Shown here: in pieces, positions 11,561 through 23,800 of the stretch
Layout of the letters: each line of letters starts with the position of its first letter
Numbering within the stretch: position 1 is the first letter of the stretch
Origin: Acanthochromis polyacanthus
Taxonomy: Eukaryota > Chordata > Actinopteri > Pomacentridae
Assembly (NCBI RefSeq): GCF_021347895.1
Contig: NC_067131.1
Span: 32,361,164 to 32,425,163 of the forward strand
Direction of reading: 5' to 3'
DNA length: 64,000 nt
Program-made: the position numbers and the translations under genes
The notes under the pieces: model-generated
Databases searched by the model: none
What the model saw: the letters and a program-made list of their open reading frames with translations, nothing else
What the model was told of the DNA's origin: nothing

Positions 11561-12967
11561 CAGAGGTCGGCAACCCACAGCTCCGGAGCTGCATGAGGCT
11601 CTTTCATCCCTCTGTTGCGGCTCTCTGTAACTTTGGAAAATAAATCATCAGCAGGCTATTTAATTAAATGTATTTTATTTTAGATTGTTAATTTTTAAAA
11701 TTTAATTCTAAATTTGAAGATTATGGTGATCTTGTGACATCAAAATAAAACGTCTTAATTTTTGTCTGTCAAAATATGCGTCCCAGCCGTCAGTCTCCGA
11801 CACTCACCGGCCTGCATGTATTCATTTGGAGTCCTGTTGATCTTTGGATCCCAGTGTTTGCTCTGCATTCATTCAGCAGTGGCGGGCCACCATTCCTACA
11901 TCCTAGCTGTCGCTCCTTCAAATTTCTTTTTAAAAAAAAATTGTCACAAATACACCGCCGCCGCACGTCTCCACCTTCACAGCAGAGTCCTGCATTGTGT
12001 CGGGTACTCATGAGTACTAAGGTAAACTACGGATAACTGTCTTTGCTCAGTATCTACTCTTTGATATGTCAGGTTAATACGACGTTACTCACGAGAGCAC
12101 GGCTCGATGTCACGTCCAGCATCCAGGCAGCAGGTCAGAGAGTCAGAGGAGTGTCGTCTTGGAAAATAGGGCAGCGACTTACCGGAGAAAAGTTATTAGC
12201 TTAAGATAAATAGATTTTACAAGTTAAATAGACATTCGCAAAATATTGATTTCTCGCTAACATTATGTAACATATGAGGTCCAGGAGCAAAAATGACATT
12301 AACCAAGTAAGATAAATATTAGTGGAAGGACCAGGGGTGAAAGTAGTTTTAAATTCTTGCCGGAACTATTACCATTATGTCCGTCGATGCTAACTATTGT
12401 AAATCCTGTTGAAAGATTTTCAGCCAATCACAAGAACGTGTGGAATTTCAGGTGTAATTTATTGCTTGCCCCGTCCCAGTGCAAGCGGCGCTTATTGATG
12501 TCTATTGACTAGTTGTGGAAAATGTCCCAGTGCAATAAATGAAGCGCACCGATTTGCTATTGGCTGCTACTGGCCATAACAATCGCTGTGTTACGGAAGT
12601 AGACACGCATGCGCACTCACGTACTGCTGAGTGAACGGTCGATAGCAGGCAGCCGGGCGGCGTACCCATAGATACCGGTGGAAGAGCGGCGTAACGCCAC
12701 CGGATCTTTTCCTGGAACGCAGTTCCGGACCATTCCGGCTTACTTTCACCCCTGGGTAGGACACAATTAAAAAATGAATCTATCTAATTAGAGGCTTTGT
12801 AATTAATTAATCACGACTGATTAACAAGGGCATAGAGGTAAAAAAGTGACATATGCAGTGTTGTCTTCATTTTAAATGCCAAAAGGATTTTGCAGCTCCC
12901 GGTGTTTTCTTTTCTGTGAGAAACGGGTCAAAATGGCTCTTTGAGTGTTAAAGGTTGCCGACCCCTG
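11561..12967. mobile_element. hAT (Charlie-like) nonautonomous transposon
   Basis: Terminal inverted repeats CAGAGGTCGGCAACC and GGTTGCCGACCCCTG bound a 1.4-kb element. They are flanked by an 8-bp target duplication, ATCCAGAC (11553-11560) and ATCTAGAC (12968-12975), with one mismatch. The ends match the well-known hAT terminus used by Charlie-type elements. No transposase frame is left. A second hAT is nested inside. Confidence 0.9.
12332..12754. mobile_element. hAT MITE nested in the previous hAT
   Basis: Inverted ends CAGGGGTGAAAGTA and TACTTTCACCCCTG enclose 423 bp. The 8-bp flanks GGAAGGAC (12324-12331) and GGTAGGAC (12755-12762) match at 7 of 8 positions. It contains no coding sequence. 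Confidence 0.88.
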
Positions 12968-13056
12968 ATCTAGACCAAGTCTAGCAGGTCAGTCTCCAGT
13001 TTCCAGTGACTTACAGAATTTCTTATGGAAATTTGACAAAATCCGCTGAATCCACA

Positions 13057-13145
13057 ACAAATCAATCAATCGAACTTTATTTGTATCGTACTTTTCATAC
13101 AATAAGACTGCATCACAAAGTGCTTTACAATGTTAAAAATATTGA
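13057..13145. repeat. Dispersed fish repeat fragment
   Basis: The words ATCAATCGAACTTTATTTGTA and CAAAGTGCTTTACAATG are characteristic of a very common teleost repeat often found at the ends of mobile elements. No coding content. Confidence 0.5.
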
Positions 13146-13370
13146 GTTAGAAACAAGAAAAACCCTCCCACCCTGGGTATGTACATATAATTGGACACAC
13201 ACACACACACACACACTACAGTAACACACTGTTTGTGTGCTCCGACACGCTAACCCTTCAGGAGACGACGGCTGACCTCCAGAAACCAGAGAAGAAGTTT
13301 TACTGGAGGTGATAAATAGTACTGACAGCAGAAATACTGCAGTAATAACGTGTACATGTACTGACAGCGG

Positions 13371-13765
13371 GCTGCACAGAGGTGGAGTGGTTAGCACTTT
13401 GGCCTTGCAACAAGAAGATCCCCGGTTCAAATCCCGGCCTGGGATCTTTCTGCATGGAGTTTGCATGTTCTCCCTGTGCATGCGTGGGTTTTCTCCGGGT
13501 ACTCCGGCTTCCTCCCACAGTCCAAAAACATGCTGAGGTTAATTGGTTACTCTAAATTGTCCGTAGGTGTGAATGTGAGTGTGATTGTGTGTCTGTATAT
13601 GTAGCCCTGTGACAGACTGGTGACCTGTCCAGGGTGTCCCCTGCCTTCACCCGAGTCAGCTGGGATAGACTCCAGCACCCCCCATGACCCTAGTGAGGAT
13701 AAAGCGGTGGCTAGAGGATGGATGGATGGATGGATGGATGGATGGATGGATGGATGGATGGATGG
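13371..13765 (+). mobile_element. tRNA-headed SINE-like repeat with (GGAT)n tail
   Basis: The 5' end has pol III promoter-like boxes: an A-box-like TGGTTAGCACT near 13388 and a B box GGTTCAAATCC near 13425. The body (GCATGTTCTCCC, CTCCGGCTTCCTCCCACAG, GGACAATTTAGAG in reverse) is a repeat found throughout teleosts. It ends in about twelve GGAT units at 13717-13765, the tail style of RTE-type mobilisation. It is not a functional tRNA gene. Confidence 0.75.
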
Positions 13766-14204
13766 ACATCAGTAGAAGTACTGCAGTATTAGTAGTAGAA
13801 GGTAGCGACCTACTCTTATTTCCCACCAAATCCAGACAGCAGACAGAAATAGATCGATAGTCCAGGAGAGGAGGCAGCCGAAGAAACAATGAAGGAGGAA
13901 GTCATAAACCTGCTGCAGCAGAGATCCAGGGGAGACCTTCCACATTGAGGAGAAACCTTCTGAGGAAGTGAAGGAGGAAGCAGCAAACTAGATCATAGTC
14001 CTACAAGGACCCCTTCGATCTGTGAAGATCCTGTTCACAAAGGAGAAGAGTTAAAGTCTCTGAGTGTGGAAGACCGCCCTGGATGAACACATAAGGCCTG
14101 CACAGATGACCGATACCATGGAGAGGTGACGCTTCCACCCGACAACCCCCCACTCAATCCACCAGGGCACCAACGTGGCATCTGCCCACCCCGGTGGATT
14201 GAGC

Positions 14205-14780
14205 AGGTGCTGCTTCAACACCAGGTCCCAACAGGGTTCCATACAGGCTCTACAAAAACACACCAGACGTCCTACAACTCCTCTGGAAGCTGATGAGAGT
14301 TGTGTTGGAAAAGAAGGAGATACCAACAGCCTGATGGAGAGCCGGAGAGATCCTTATTCTCAAGGAAAAGGATTCATCGAACATTGTCCAGTTCCACCAG
14401 ATCAGCCTTCTTAACGTTGAAGGAAGAATCTTCTTCAGCTCACAGGCTGGCAGGATCCCTGCAAAGAAACCAGCTGATCAACATGTCCATCCAGAAAACG
14501 GACATCTCAGGCTTCTCTGCTTGTGTGGAACACACCAGCATCATCTGGCACTAGATCCAGGTTGCCAGGAAGGAGGGATCAGACCTTCATGTGATCGTGT
14601 GGTCAGCCTTCGACGTCTTCAGGGTCCCAGCAGCTCTTACAACCCTCATCATGCTGACCTCCAGGACATTCAGCTCTGCACAACAACAGCTCAGTACACC
14701 ACAGCATGGCAGCACCTGGACGTAGGAATCATGGACGGCTGCACCATCTCCTGCCTGCCTTCACCATGGAGGTGATCATT
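14205..14780 (+). mobile_element. Non-LTR reverse transcriptase fragment
   Basis: Conceptual translation across shifting frames gives GPNRVPYRLYKNTPDVLQLL, then QISLLNVEGRIFFS, then a segment with SACVEHTSIIWH. These fit the fingers and early palm of a fish non-LTR RT, possibly of the R2/NeSL-like group. A stop and several frameshifts are present and no catalytic box survives. The preceding 13770-14200 holds nothing recognisable. Confidence 0.55.
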
Positions 14781-15331
14781 CAGGCATCTCGGTGGGTGTC
14801 GGAGGACAGAGAATCAGACTTATTGGTTCATACATTTAGATCAGTCACATTACTAACTCCATTAATCATTAGAATAATACAAAAAAACAAACAGAAACAA
14901 ACTTTACAAAAATTGGACTTTTATTGTAAAAGGAAACACACAAAAGGAGGTTACATCACTTCCTGCTCCAGCAGGAATTATGACATCATCAATCCATTGC
15001 ACATTACATCATAGCCCTACTGCAGTACGTTTACATGCTAATGCTGCCAAGCTAGCACAAGCTAGCCAAAAAACTGCCCCGTCACAGCAGTCTGCCTGGA
15101 GTTTACCATCCACATGTGATGGATTAACAGACTATAACGTGCTGCTAACAGCTAACTGTTAATGCAGAAGACAGGGGAAATAAACTGTGATGTGACCTGA
15201 ACGCAGTATGAGGCCTTCAGGGACCGTTTGGATGTTCAACAGTCATTTATGTATCTAAAATATTTTAGTTACGAAGCTGCAGATTCACTTTTAGCACTGA
15301 ACATCCCTTTAGCCTGCTACATGCTTTAATG

Positions 15332-15345
15332 CACGCACACACGCA

Positions 15346-15415
<70 letters not shown>
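15332..15415. repeat. (CA)n microsatellite
   Basis: About 35 CA dinucleotides preceded by imperfect CACG variants. Confidence 0.97.
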
Positions 15416-15418
<3 letters not shown>

Positions 15419-17365
15419 GAGTGTTTGTTAGCTTAGTCGAGGCTACAGGAGCTAACAGGAGGTGCTATCTTCACCTGTCAGCATAGTGCAGTTACCATGA
15501 CAACAGGAGCAACAGTGATTTAAGCTAGCAGGAATTAAAACAGTAAAATGTGGTCACATGACTACTGTAACTGTGATAATCTGCCCAGAAACAGGTGACT
15601 GTGACTCACAGGAACCAATTACACACAAGTTTTATCATCCAGGGTTTAATTCTAGTGTTCCAGACTCTGTCCAGTTAAATAAATGAACCAACTTCACAGC
15701 AAACACCTCAGAATGTTTCACTGATTAATGATCAGCTGCAGAACTGATCAGGTTATTGATCTACTGATCGTATGAGGGTTGGTGATCGTGCTGATGTTCC
15801 CCTGATGCATAAAGAATGATTCAAAATCAGAACCAACCAAAATAAATCATCACAAACCATCCAGTCTAACACCAAGGTCACCAACACTAAGCACACCTGG
15901 TTTCTGACCACTAACCTGGTTAAATAAAGGTTAATATTAATAACTGACCAGACAACATCTGCATACATCTGGTACAACTAGCCAAGTGTTTCAGAGAGTA
16001 AACTAACAGTCTCAGCAGCAGACCTGTTAGTATTTCTGCCTTTAATCATTTTATCTTTATTATCTGCTGACACTCAGCCTGTGTTAGCGCTGCAAAGTCC
16101 TAGCTTAGCATTGTTAGCATCTGCCTCAGGGAGCTCGCTAAAGCAGACACACACCTTTAATAAGTCTGATGCTGCAGAGTTCATCAACACAATGCCAGTC
16201 AGCAAACACAGTTGTAGCTCCACCTCATTAACAGTCAGGGGCTCCACCTGGTGGAGCATCCAGGTACTGCAGCTAATCTCCCACATATAATCCACATGTC
16301 CATCATCTGCTGCCTATCAGCATGTTTTCAAACCATTAGAATCTATGAAACATTAATCCCTCTCAGAGTCTGGATGGTGAAGATCCTTCAGGTGAGCAAA
16401 CAGGCTTCCCCTGAACGTTCTGACACCTGTTTAAAGCCTGATTGGCAGACTGATTCCAGATCTTTAAAACTCAGTATTTCAGGCTGCTCAGAGTCCTGCT
16501 GGTGAAGAATCTGCTGTAAAGGTTATAAAAAAGGAAGAAGTGAATGGAGCTGCTCCAGCTGAGAACTTCTCCTTCCTCCTGAGATGAAGAACAGTTCAGC
16601 TCATCCTGAAGCCTTGAAGACACTCTGACACCATTCCTGTAGAAGCTGATAGTCTGGAGGACGTTCTCCAGATCAGAATGGATCTTGTGGAAGGTGTGGA
16701 AGGCCTTGAATCTTTGGGTTTTAAGGAAGCCCTTATAAATCTGCTGGTGCCTTTTGAAGCTTTTCAGGTGACCTTCTGAAGTCCATCAGTCCTGTGGCTG
16801 CTTTCTGAAGCCCTCTGGCTTCTGATTGTCGTCTGCATTTCTAAAAGGAACTCTGCTTTCTTGCATATGTCAAAGAGTCTCAGATAGACAGCAGGAGGTT
16901 CTGATCTTCTCCCTGAGACTGACTGAGGGTCGGTTCCCTCAGCAGAACCGTGAGGTCCAGGTCACGTCTGACGCCCAACAACAAGCCCTTAGAGGAAAGC
17001 TGAAGGATCCAAACACTGAATGATGAGGAGGAGCTTCAGACAACAGCTGCTTCTTTATTCAGACGAGGGATGTCCTGATCTGATTAAAGCTATTAAACTT
17101 CAACCCGATCTGCTGGTCAGCTCTGAGACAACAGTTCGTGACAGGACACTGATTTGGAATCATTTCCTTTATCAATACTCACTACCACAGACTGATCCCT
17201 GTTCATTGGTTCTGTTCCATCAACAGACTCCTGGTTGGTTCCTCAGTATGGTCTGATCCTTCAGCTACTGAGATCCAGAAACTCTGGAGATCCACTTAAT
17301 CTGGAACACCTGAGCTCTGGTTGGAGGTCAGTAACTCCTCATTACCTGCTCTCTGCTTTAACATG
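15416..17365. other. Nearly 2 kb with no recognisable feature
   Basis: No long ORF, splice-framed exon, inverted repeat or tandem array is evident. Short ORFs (60-84 codons) lack coding character. 14785-15331 is likewise empty apart from AT-rich sequence. Confidence 0.5.
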
Positions 17366-17369
17366 AACT

Positions 17370-18155
17370 GTAGTGTGAGCAGAACCACCTTCAATTGAAC
17401 GCCAGCAAGACAAAGGAGATGGTGATCGATTTCCACAGGAAACCCTCAGACACTCCACCGCTGAACATCCAGAGACTTGACACTGAGAGAGTGAGGACCT
17501 ACAAGTACCTGGTGTTCACTTAAATAACAAACTGGACTGGACAGATCACACTGACTCTCTGTATAAGAAGGATCCGTGTTGTTTATACCTGCTGAGGAGA
17601 CTCATCATTTGGTGTGAGCAGACCACTGCTGAGGACCTTTGTGACACTGTTGGGACATCCTTTCTATGCAGTGGTGTGCTGGGGAGGGGGGTGCTCTGAG
17701 CCTGATAAGAACCGACTCAGAGTAATAAAAAGATCAGCTCAGTCTGATCCTGGACTCCATGGAGGTGGTGGAGAGAGGAGGGCTCTGGATAAACTCCTCC
17801 CACCCTCTACATCAGACTGAACTCCTTAAAAAGCTCCTTCAGCAACAGACTGGTCCACCCTAAGTGTAAGAAGGAATTTTTCCCAACATCAGTCAGACTG
17901 TACAATGCTGCATTATAAACCGGTCTACCTCTGTCACTGCTGCACTTTTCTCCCTCACTTATGTGCAATAACTGTTATTTTTCAACCTCATGTAAACAGT
18001 CTTCTCAAAAAAAAATCTTCTGTGTGTATAATGTTCTCTGTGTTTTTGCACTGTGTGTTTTATTTATCCTGTACTGTCCTTAAACTATTTTCTCTCTTTT
18101 GGAGCTGCTGTAACAGTAAACTTCCCCCATTGTGGGATGAAAAAAGTTTATTTTA
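17370..18155 (+). mobile_element. Rex1/CR1-like non-LTR element, RT C-terminus and 3' UTR
   Basis: Broken frames read LNASKTKEMVIDFHRK, then a TYKYL motif, then FYAVVCWGGG. This is the RT thumb and C-terminal region of Rex1/Babar-type elements. A 3' UTR follows, ending near TTCCCCCATTGTGGGATGA. At least one stop and two frameshifts are present; the 5' part is missing. Confidence 0.7.
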
Positions 18156-18272
18156 ACTTAGTCTGAGTGAGGCTTCCTCTGGCCTCTACAGGATTAAACA
18201 GGAAGAGGCTCCACCTGGTGGAACAACCAGGAACTACAGCTGATCTACATCTATGACATTATGGAGAGAAAT

Positions 18273-20056
18273 CTATGGAGGTATTTCAGGTGCAAAATGT
18301 TTGAGCACCTGCAACATCAAATTTGTAGTTGTGTACATTGAATTTGTATCAGCAAACATGATTTCCCACACTCTGAGTTGTGTACTTGGAAAATAATTTC
18401 TTGTGTCGTTTTTTTTCTTCCCACAAATACAACACAAAAATACACATTCACAAAATCGTAATTCCAGGTGCACAAATCACATTTACAGGTGCACAAATCC
18501 TTCTCTACAAGTCGCATATTTCAACACTGACACGCTCACATTTTGCACCTATTGTTGCAGCACACTAAGTGCAAACATACTTGTGCACCTGTATTGTACG
18601 AAGTGAAGCTGAAGTGAGAATTTGAATATGTGCAAATCTGAATGTGAACTTGTGCAGTAAGTATGTGAAATAATTTACCATGAAAATATCTGTCCTCTAA
18701 CACATGAACACACATTGCTACTTACAACCACTATAATCCTCCCCATGAGTCACACATTCTCTGTTTTCTACAGGTGCAAATCAGAAATCGTACTTCCGGT
18801 CCCGCTGAGATATTTGGTGCAAAACTACAAAACGATCCGATCTGTGTATAAATTCTATGCTCTGAGATTGACAGACTTTTCGGCCAGTCAGAGAGACGCT
18901 TTGCCCGCCCAGCCAATCAGAGGCTTTTATTCCGTCCGAGGTCGCTTTACCGAGTTCCGGGTGTGGAATTTCACGATAGAGTGTAGGGAGTTCTTGTTTT
19001 GGACGGCTGGTCTGCTCTAATCTCTATAATGCGCATTTCCCAATGACTCAAATAACTTACATGGATGGGATCAGCAAGTTCTGATTTTAGCGGAAAGTTG
19101 TTGACGGGGGGTGGGGGGGGGGGGTGTTGCGGCGGCGGCGCAGCGACTTCCAATCGCTGGGCCGTTTACAATCGTCGTTAACAAGCTATCGTTCACGTCG
19201 TTACCATTGCGCGGGAGTATCAGCGACAATAAAGTGTTCAAACTTGTGAAATCAGCGTTCAAATAAATGAAATCCGCGGATCCGCGGTAAATTCCCATCC
19301 CTGAAAAAAAGCGGAATTCCGCGAATCCACGGAAAAATCACATCCCTGAACTAATCCATTCCTCTTAGTATATTGAAATCAAAGCCGACACTCTCTCCAC
19401 CGTGAAATTCCACAGCCGGAAGTCGGACGGAATAAAAACCTCTGATTGGCTGGGCGGGCAAAGCGTCTCTCTGACTGGTCGAAAAGTCTGTCAATCTCAG
19501 AACATAGAATTTATACACAGATCGGATCGTTTTGTACCAACTATCTCAGCGGGACCGGAAGTACGATTTCTGATTTGCACCTGTAGAAAACAGAGAATGT
19601 GTGACTCGTGGGGAGGATTCGAGTGGTTGTAAGTAGCAATGTGTGTTTGTGTGTTAAAGGGCACAGCTATTTTCATGGTAAATTATTTCACATACTTATT
19701 GCACAAGTTCACATTCAGATTTGCACATATTCAAATTCTCACTTCGTACAATACAGGTGCACAAGTATGTTTTGCACTTAGTGTGCTGCAACAATAGATG
19801 CAAAATGTGAGCGTGTCAGTGTTGAAATATGTGACTTGTAGAGAAGGATTTGTGCACCTGTGAATGTGATTTTATGAATGTGTATTTTTGTGTTTTATTT
19901 GTGGGAAGAAAAAAACCGACACATACAAGAATTTATTTTCCAAGTACACGACTCAGAGTGTGGGAAATCAGACTTGCTGATACAAATTCAATGTACACAA
20001 CTACAAATTTGATGGTACAGGTGCTCAAACATTTTGCACCTGAAATACCTTCATAG
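18273..20056. mobile_element. 1.8-kb foldback element with ~700-bp inverted arms
   Basis: The left arm (18273-18975) and right arm (19401-20056) are reverse complements of each other, about 90% identical by eye. They begin CTATGGAGGTATTTCAGGTG and CTATGAAGGTATTTCAGGTG respectively. The ~425-bp loop includes a G homopolymer (19107-19124), a GCG-rich tract and CCGCGGATCCGCGG. The arms repeat GTGCAAAT/GTGCACAAATC words and contain a CCAATCAG box. No transposase and no clear target duplication were seen, so the family is undetermined. Confidence 0.85.
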
Positions 20057-20307
20057 AAAACAGGTTTACTGCAGTACATCCTACCCTCTAGTACTACATG
20101 TACCCTCTACTACTACATTGGGATCAGACCGGGACATCCCTGATCGAGACTTCCTGTTTGCCTCCAGTCCACCCAGAGGTCAACATCTGTCTGTTCCGTG
20201 TTCAGGTAAAGTGACTGCAGTGAAGCGGTGCTCGGTGGGTTCTTGATGCTTCCCAGAATAAGATGGCTTCAGTGCTGGTGGAGTGTAAAAGTCATTAAAA
20301 GCAGGTG

Positions 20308-20873
20308 TCACCAGTAGGGGGCGCTCCCATCTATCTGCCCCCAGCTCTGCCATTCAGGAAAGATCCCCACTGAGGTCCGTGGGCTTCCAAACGGGTCAAA
20401 CTCCATCTGCTCCCTGGTCCCTGCCCGTTGGTTCTGCTTCCCCGCTGGACTCTCAGCGCTCCGGCTGGGACCTGACAGCACCAGGCGGTAGTTGTTCCCC
20501 AGGTTGTTGTCCCAGAACGTCTGCTCCCGGGTCTGGTACCGGATGCAGAACTCCACCCGGCTGCAGGGCTCCAGCAGATCCGGCACCGAGACGGAGAAGG
20601 AGAAAGTGTCGGTGTTGGAGCCGCCGTAGACATTGTTCAGGTACCGGCAGCCCACGTCCTGGAAGGAGCGCCACGAGTCGAAGGTGATCCGAACTAACAC
20701 GCTCTTCTCAAAGCAGATGTTACGCACCTGGACGGAACCAGACAGCAGCCGGTCCTGAACAGAACACGTCTCCAGACACACCTGCTGCGCTTTGAGCCGG
20801 TTCCTCAGGTCCAGGTAGTCTTCAGCTGGCGGAGTGAAGTCCAGAACCAGAACAGAACCACCGTCTGTCGAGT
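20308..20873 (-). CDS. ppp1r3c: ppp1r3c-like coding exon 2 (CBM21 and C-terminus)
   Basis: Acceptor CCTGTTACCCTCCAG precedes 20873; the frame runs to the stop at 20308-20310. It encodes the CBM21 glycogen-binding domain and conserved C-terminus. The foldback element begins about 250 bp downstream, so the 3' UTR is either short or runs into it. No clear poly(A) signal was found between the two. Confidence 0.92.
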
Positions 20874-23800
20874 CTGGAGGGTAACAGGAGGAAGATTAAA
20901 GGAGGAAGAAATAAACCTCAAACACGATTGACAGTTTAAGCTGCAAACTTGATCAGACCAGAACAGCTTCATGTTGACCGGAAACACACAGGAGAAGGAC
21001 TGTTGGTGAAGATCCAGAGGAACTTCCAGAGGATTGTAGCTCAGAACAGTCAGGAAACAGAACCCAGATCAGGTCTACATTTATTCTGCTGCTATTTCAC
21101 CTGAACATGACACTGTAGAGTCTTTAAAATGTGAGGAAAGCATGACATCATGTTAGTTTTACAGGTCTGAGCAACTTATTTATTCACTTCATGAAATGAT
21201 GACGAATGTAGAACGTTTCCTGTTCTGTTACAGAACGTTCACGAGCTTAAAGGTTCCACTAAAGTCTGTCAGTGCTTCAGTCTATAATCCTGCTTTTATT
21301 CTGTTTATGTAGCTTGAAATGAGCTGCTGCTGGCCCCGCCCCTTCAGGAAGAAGACTCTCTGTGTGTGACTGACAGGTGAATGAGCCTTTCTACTGAAAA
21401 TATGTGTGAATCCTCAGCAGGCACAGCTTTTAATTAGCTGATTTATAAAATCAGTATTTGAATGTCGCGACGGCTGGTTAACTGTGTTTATATAGAACCG
21501 TTACAGCTGGTTAACTGTGTTTATATAACCGTTACAGCTGGTTAACTGTTTATATATAACCGTTACAGTTGGTTAACTGTTTATATATAACCGTTACACC
21601 TGCTTAACTGTGTTTAAATACAACCGTTACAGCTGGTTAACTGTGTTTATATACAACCGTTACAGCTGGTTAACTGTGTTTATATACAACCGTTACAGCT
21701 GGTTAACTGTGTTTATATACAACCGTTACAGCTGATTAACTGTGTTTATATACAACCGTTACAGCTGGTTAACTGTGTTTATATATAACCGTTACACCTG
21801 CTTAACTGTGTTTAAATACAACCGTTACACCTGCTTAACTGTGTTTTTATATAACGGTTACACCTGCTTAACTGTGTTTTTATATAACCGTTACAGCTGG
21901 TTAACTGTTTATATATAACCGTTACACCTGCTTAACTGTGTTTATATACAACCGTTACAGCTGGTTAACTGTGTTTATATAACCGTTACAGTTGGTTAAC
22001 TGTTTATATATAACTGTTACACCTGCTTAACTGTGTTTATATACAACCGTTACAGCTGGTTAACTGTGTTCATATACAACCGTTACACCTGCTTAACTGT
22101 GTTCATATACAACCGTTACAGCTGGTTAACTGTGTTCATATACAACCGTTACACCTGGTTAACTGTGTTCATATACAACCGTTACACCTGCTTAACTGTG
22201 TTTATATATAACCGTTACAGCTGGTTAACTGTGTTCATATATAACCGTTACACCTGCTTAACTGTGTTTTTATATAACCGTTACAGCTGGTTAACTGTGT
22301 TCATATACAACCGTTACACCTGCTTAACTGTGTTCATATACAACCGTTACAGCTGGTTAACTGGGTTAATATATAACCGTTACACCTGCTTAACTGTGTT
22401 TTTATATATCCGTTACAGCTGGTTAACTGTGTTCATATACAACCGTTACAGCTGGTTAACTGTGTTCATATATAACCGTTACACCTGCTTAACTGTGTTT
22501 ATATATAACCGTTACAGCTGGTTAACTGTGTTTATATACAACCGTTACAGCTGGTTAACTGTTTTTATATAACCGTTACAGCTGGTTAACTGTTTATATA
22601 TAACCGTTACAGCTGGTTAACTGTTTATATATAACCGTTACACCTGCTTAACTGTGTTTATATACAACCGTTACAGCTGGTTAACTGTGTTTATATACAA
22701 CCGTTACACCTGCTTAACTGTGTTTATATATAACCGTTACACCTGCTTAACTGTGTTTATATATAACCGTTACAGCTGGTTAACTGTGTTTTTATATAAC
22801 CGTTACAGCTGGTTAACTGTGTTTTTATATAACCGTTACAGCTGGTTAACTGTTTATATACAACCGTTACAGCTGGTTAACTGTTTATATATAACCGTTA
22901 CACCTGCTTAACTGTGTTTATATACAACCGTTACAGCTGGTTAACTGTGTTTATATACAACCGTTACAGCTGGTTAACTGTGTTCATATATAACCGTTAC
23001 ACCTGGTTAACTGTGTTTATATACAACCGTTACAGCTGGTTAACTGTGTTTTTATACAACCGTTACAGCTGGTTAACTGTGTTTTTATATAACCGTTACA
23101 GCTGGTTAACTGTTTTTATATAACCGTTACAGCTGGTTAACTGTTTATATATAACCGTTACACCTGCTTAACTGTGTTTATATACAACCGTTACAGCTGG
23201 TTAACTGTGTTTATATACAACCGTTACAGCTGGTTAACTGTGTTTATATACAACCGTTACAGCTGGTTAACTGTGTTTATATACAACCGTTACAGCTGGT
23301 TAACTGTGTTTATATACAACCGTTACAGCTGATTAACTGTGTTTATATACAACCGTTACAGCTGGTTAACTGTGTTCATATACAACCGTTACACCTGCTT
23401 AACTGTGTTTTTATATAACCGTTACAGCTGGTTAACTGTGTTCATATACAACCGTTACAGCTGGTTAACTGTGTTCATATACAACCGTTACACCTGCTTA
23501 ACTGTGTTTTTATATAACCGTTACAGCTGGTTAACTGTGTTCATATACAACCGTTACAGCTGGTTAACTGTGTTTATATACAACCGTTACAGCTGGTTAA
23601 CTGTGTTTTTATATAACCGTTACAGCTGGTTAACTGTTTATATATAACCGTTACAGTTGGTTAACTGTTTATATATAACCGTTACACCTGCTTAACTGTG
23701 TTTATATACAACCGTTACAGCTGGTTAACTTGTTTATATACAACCGTTACAGCTGGTTAACTGTGTTTATATACAACCGTTACAGCTGGTTAACTGTGTT

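Noticed and set aside
9712..11607. Very long ORFs (500-631 codons) on both strands with heptapeptide repeats
   Set aside because: They are open only because the 21-bp unit is a multiple of three and lacks stops in several frames on both strands. The region is an intron between two ankyrin exons.
13384..13440. Possible tRNA gene
   Set aside because: Pol III boxes are present but no cloverleaf acceptor pairing is evident. It is the head of a SINE-like repeat.
14051..14326. Minus-strand ORF of 91 codons
   Set aside because: The opposite strand reads as reverse transcriptase fragments, so this is a shadow.
20379..20687. Plus-strand ORF of 102 codons
   Set aside because: Shadow of the GC-rich ppp1r3c coding exon.
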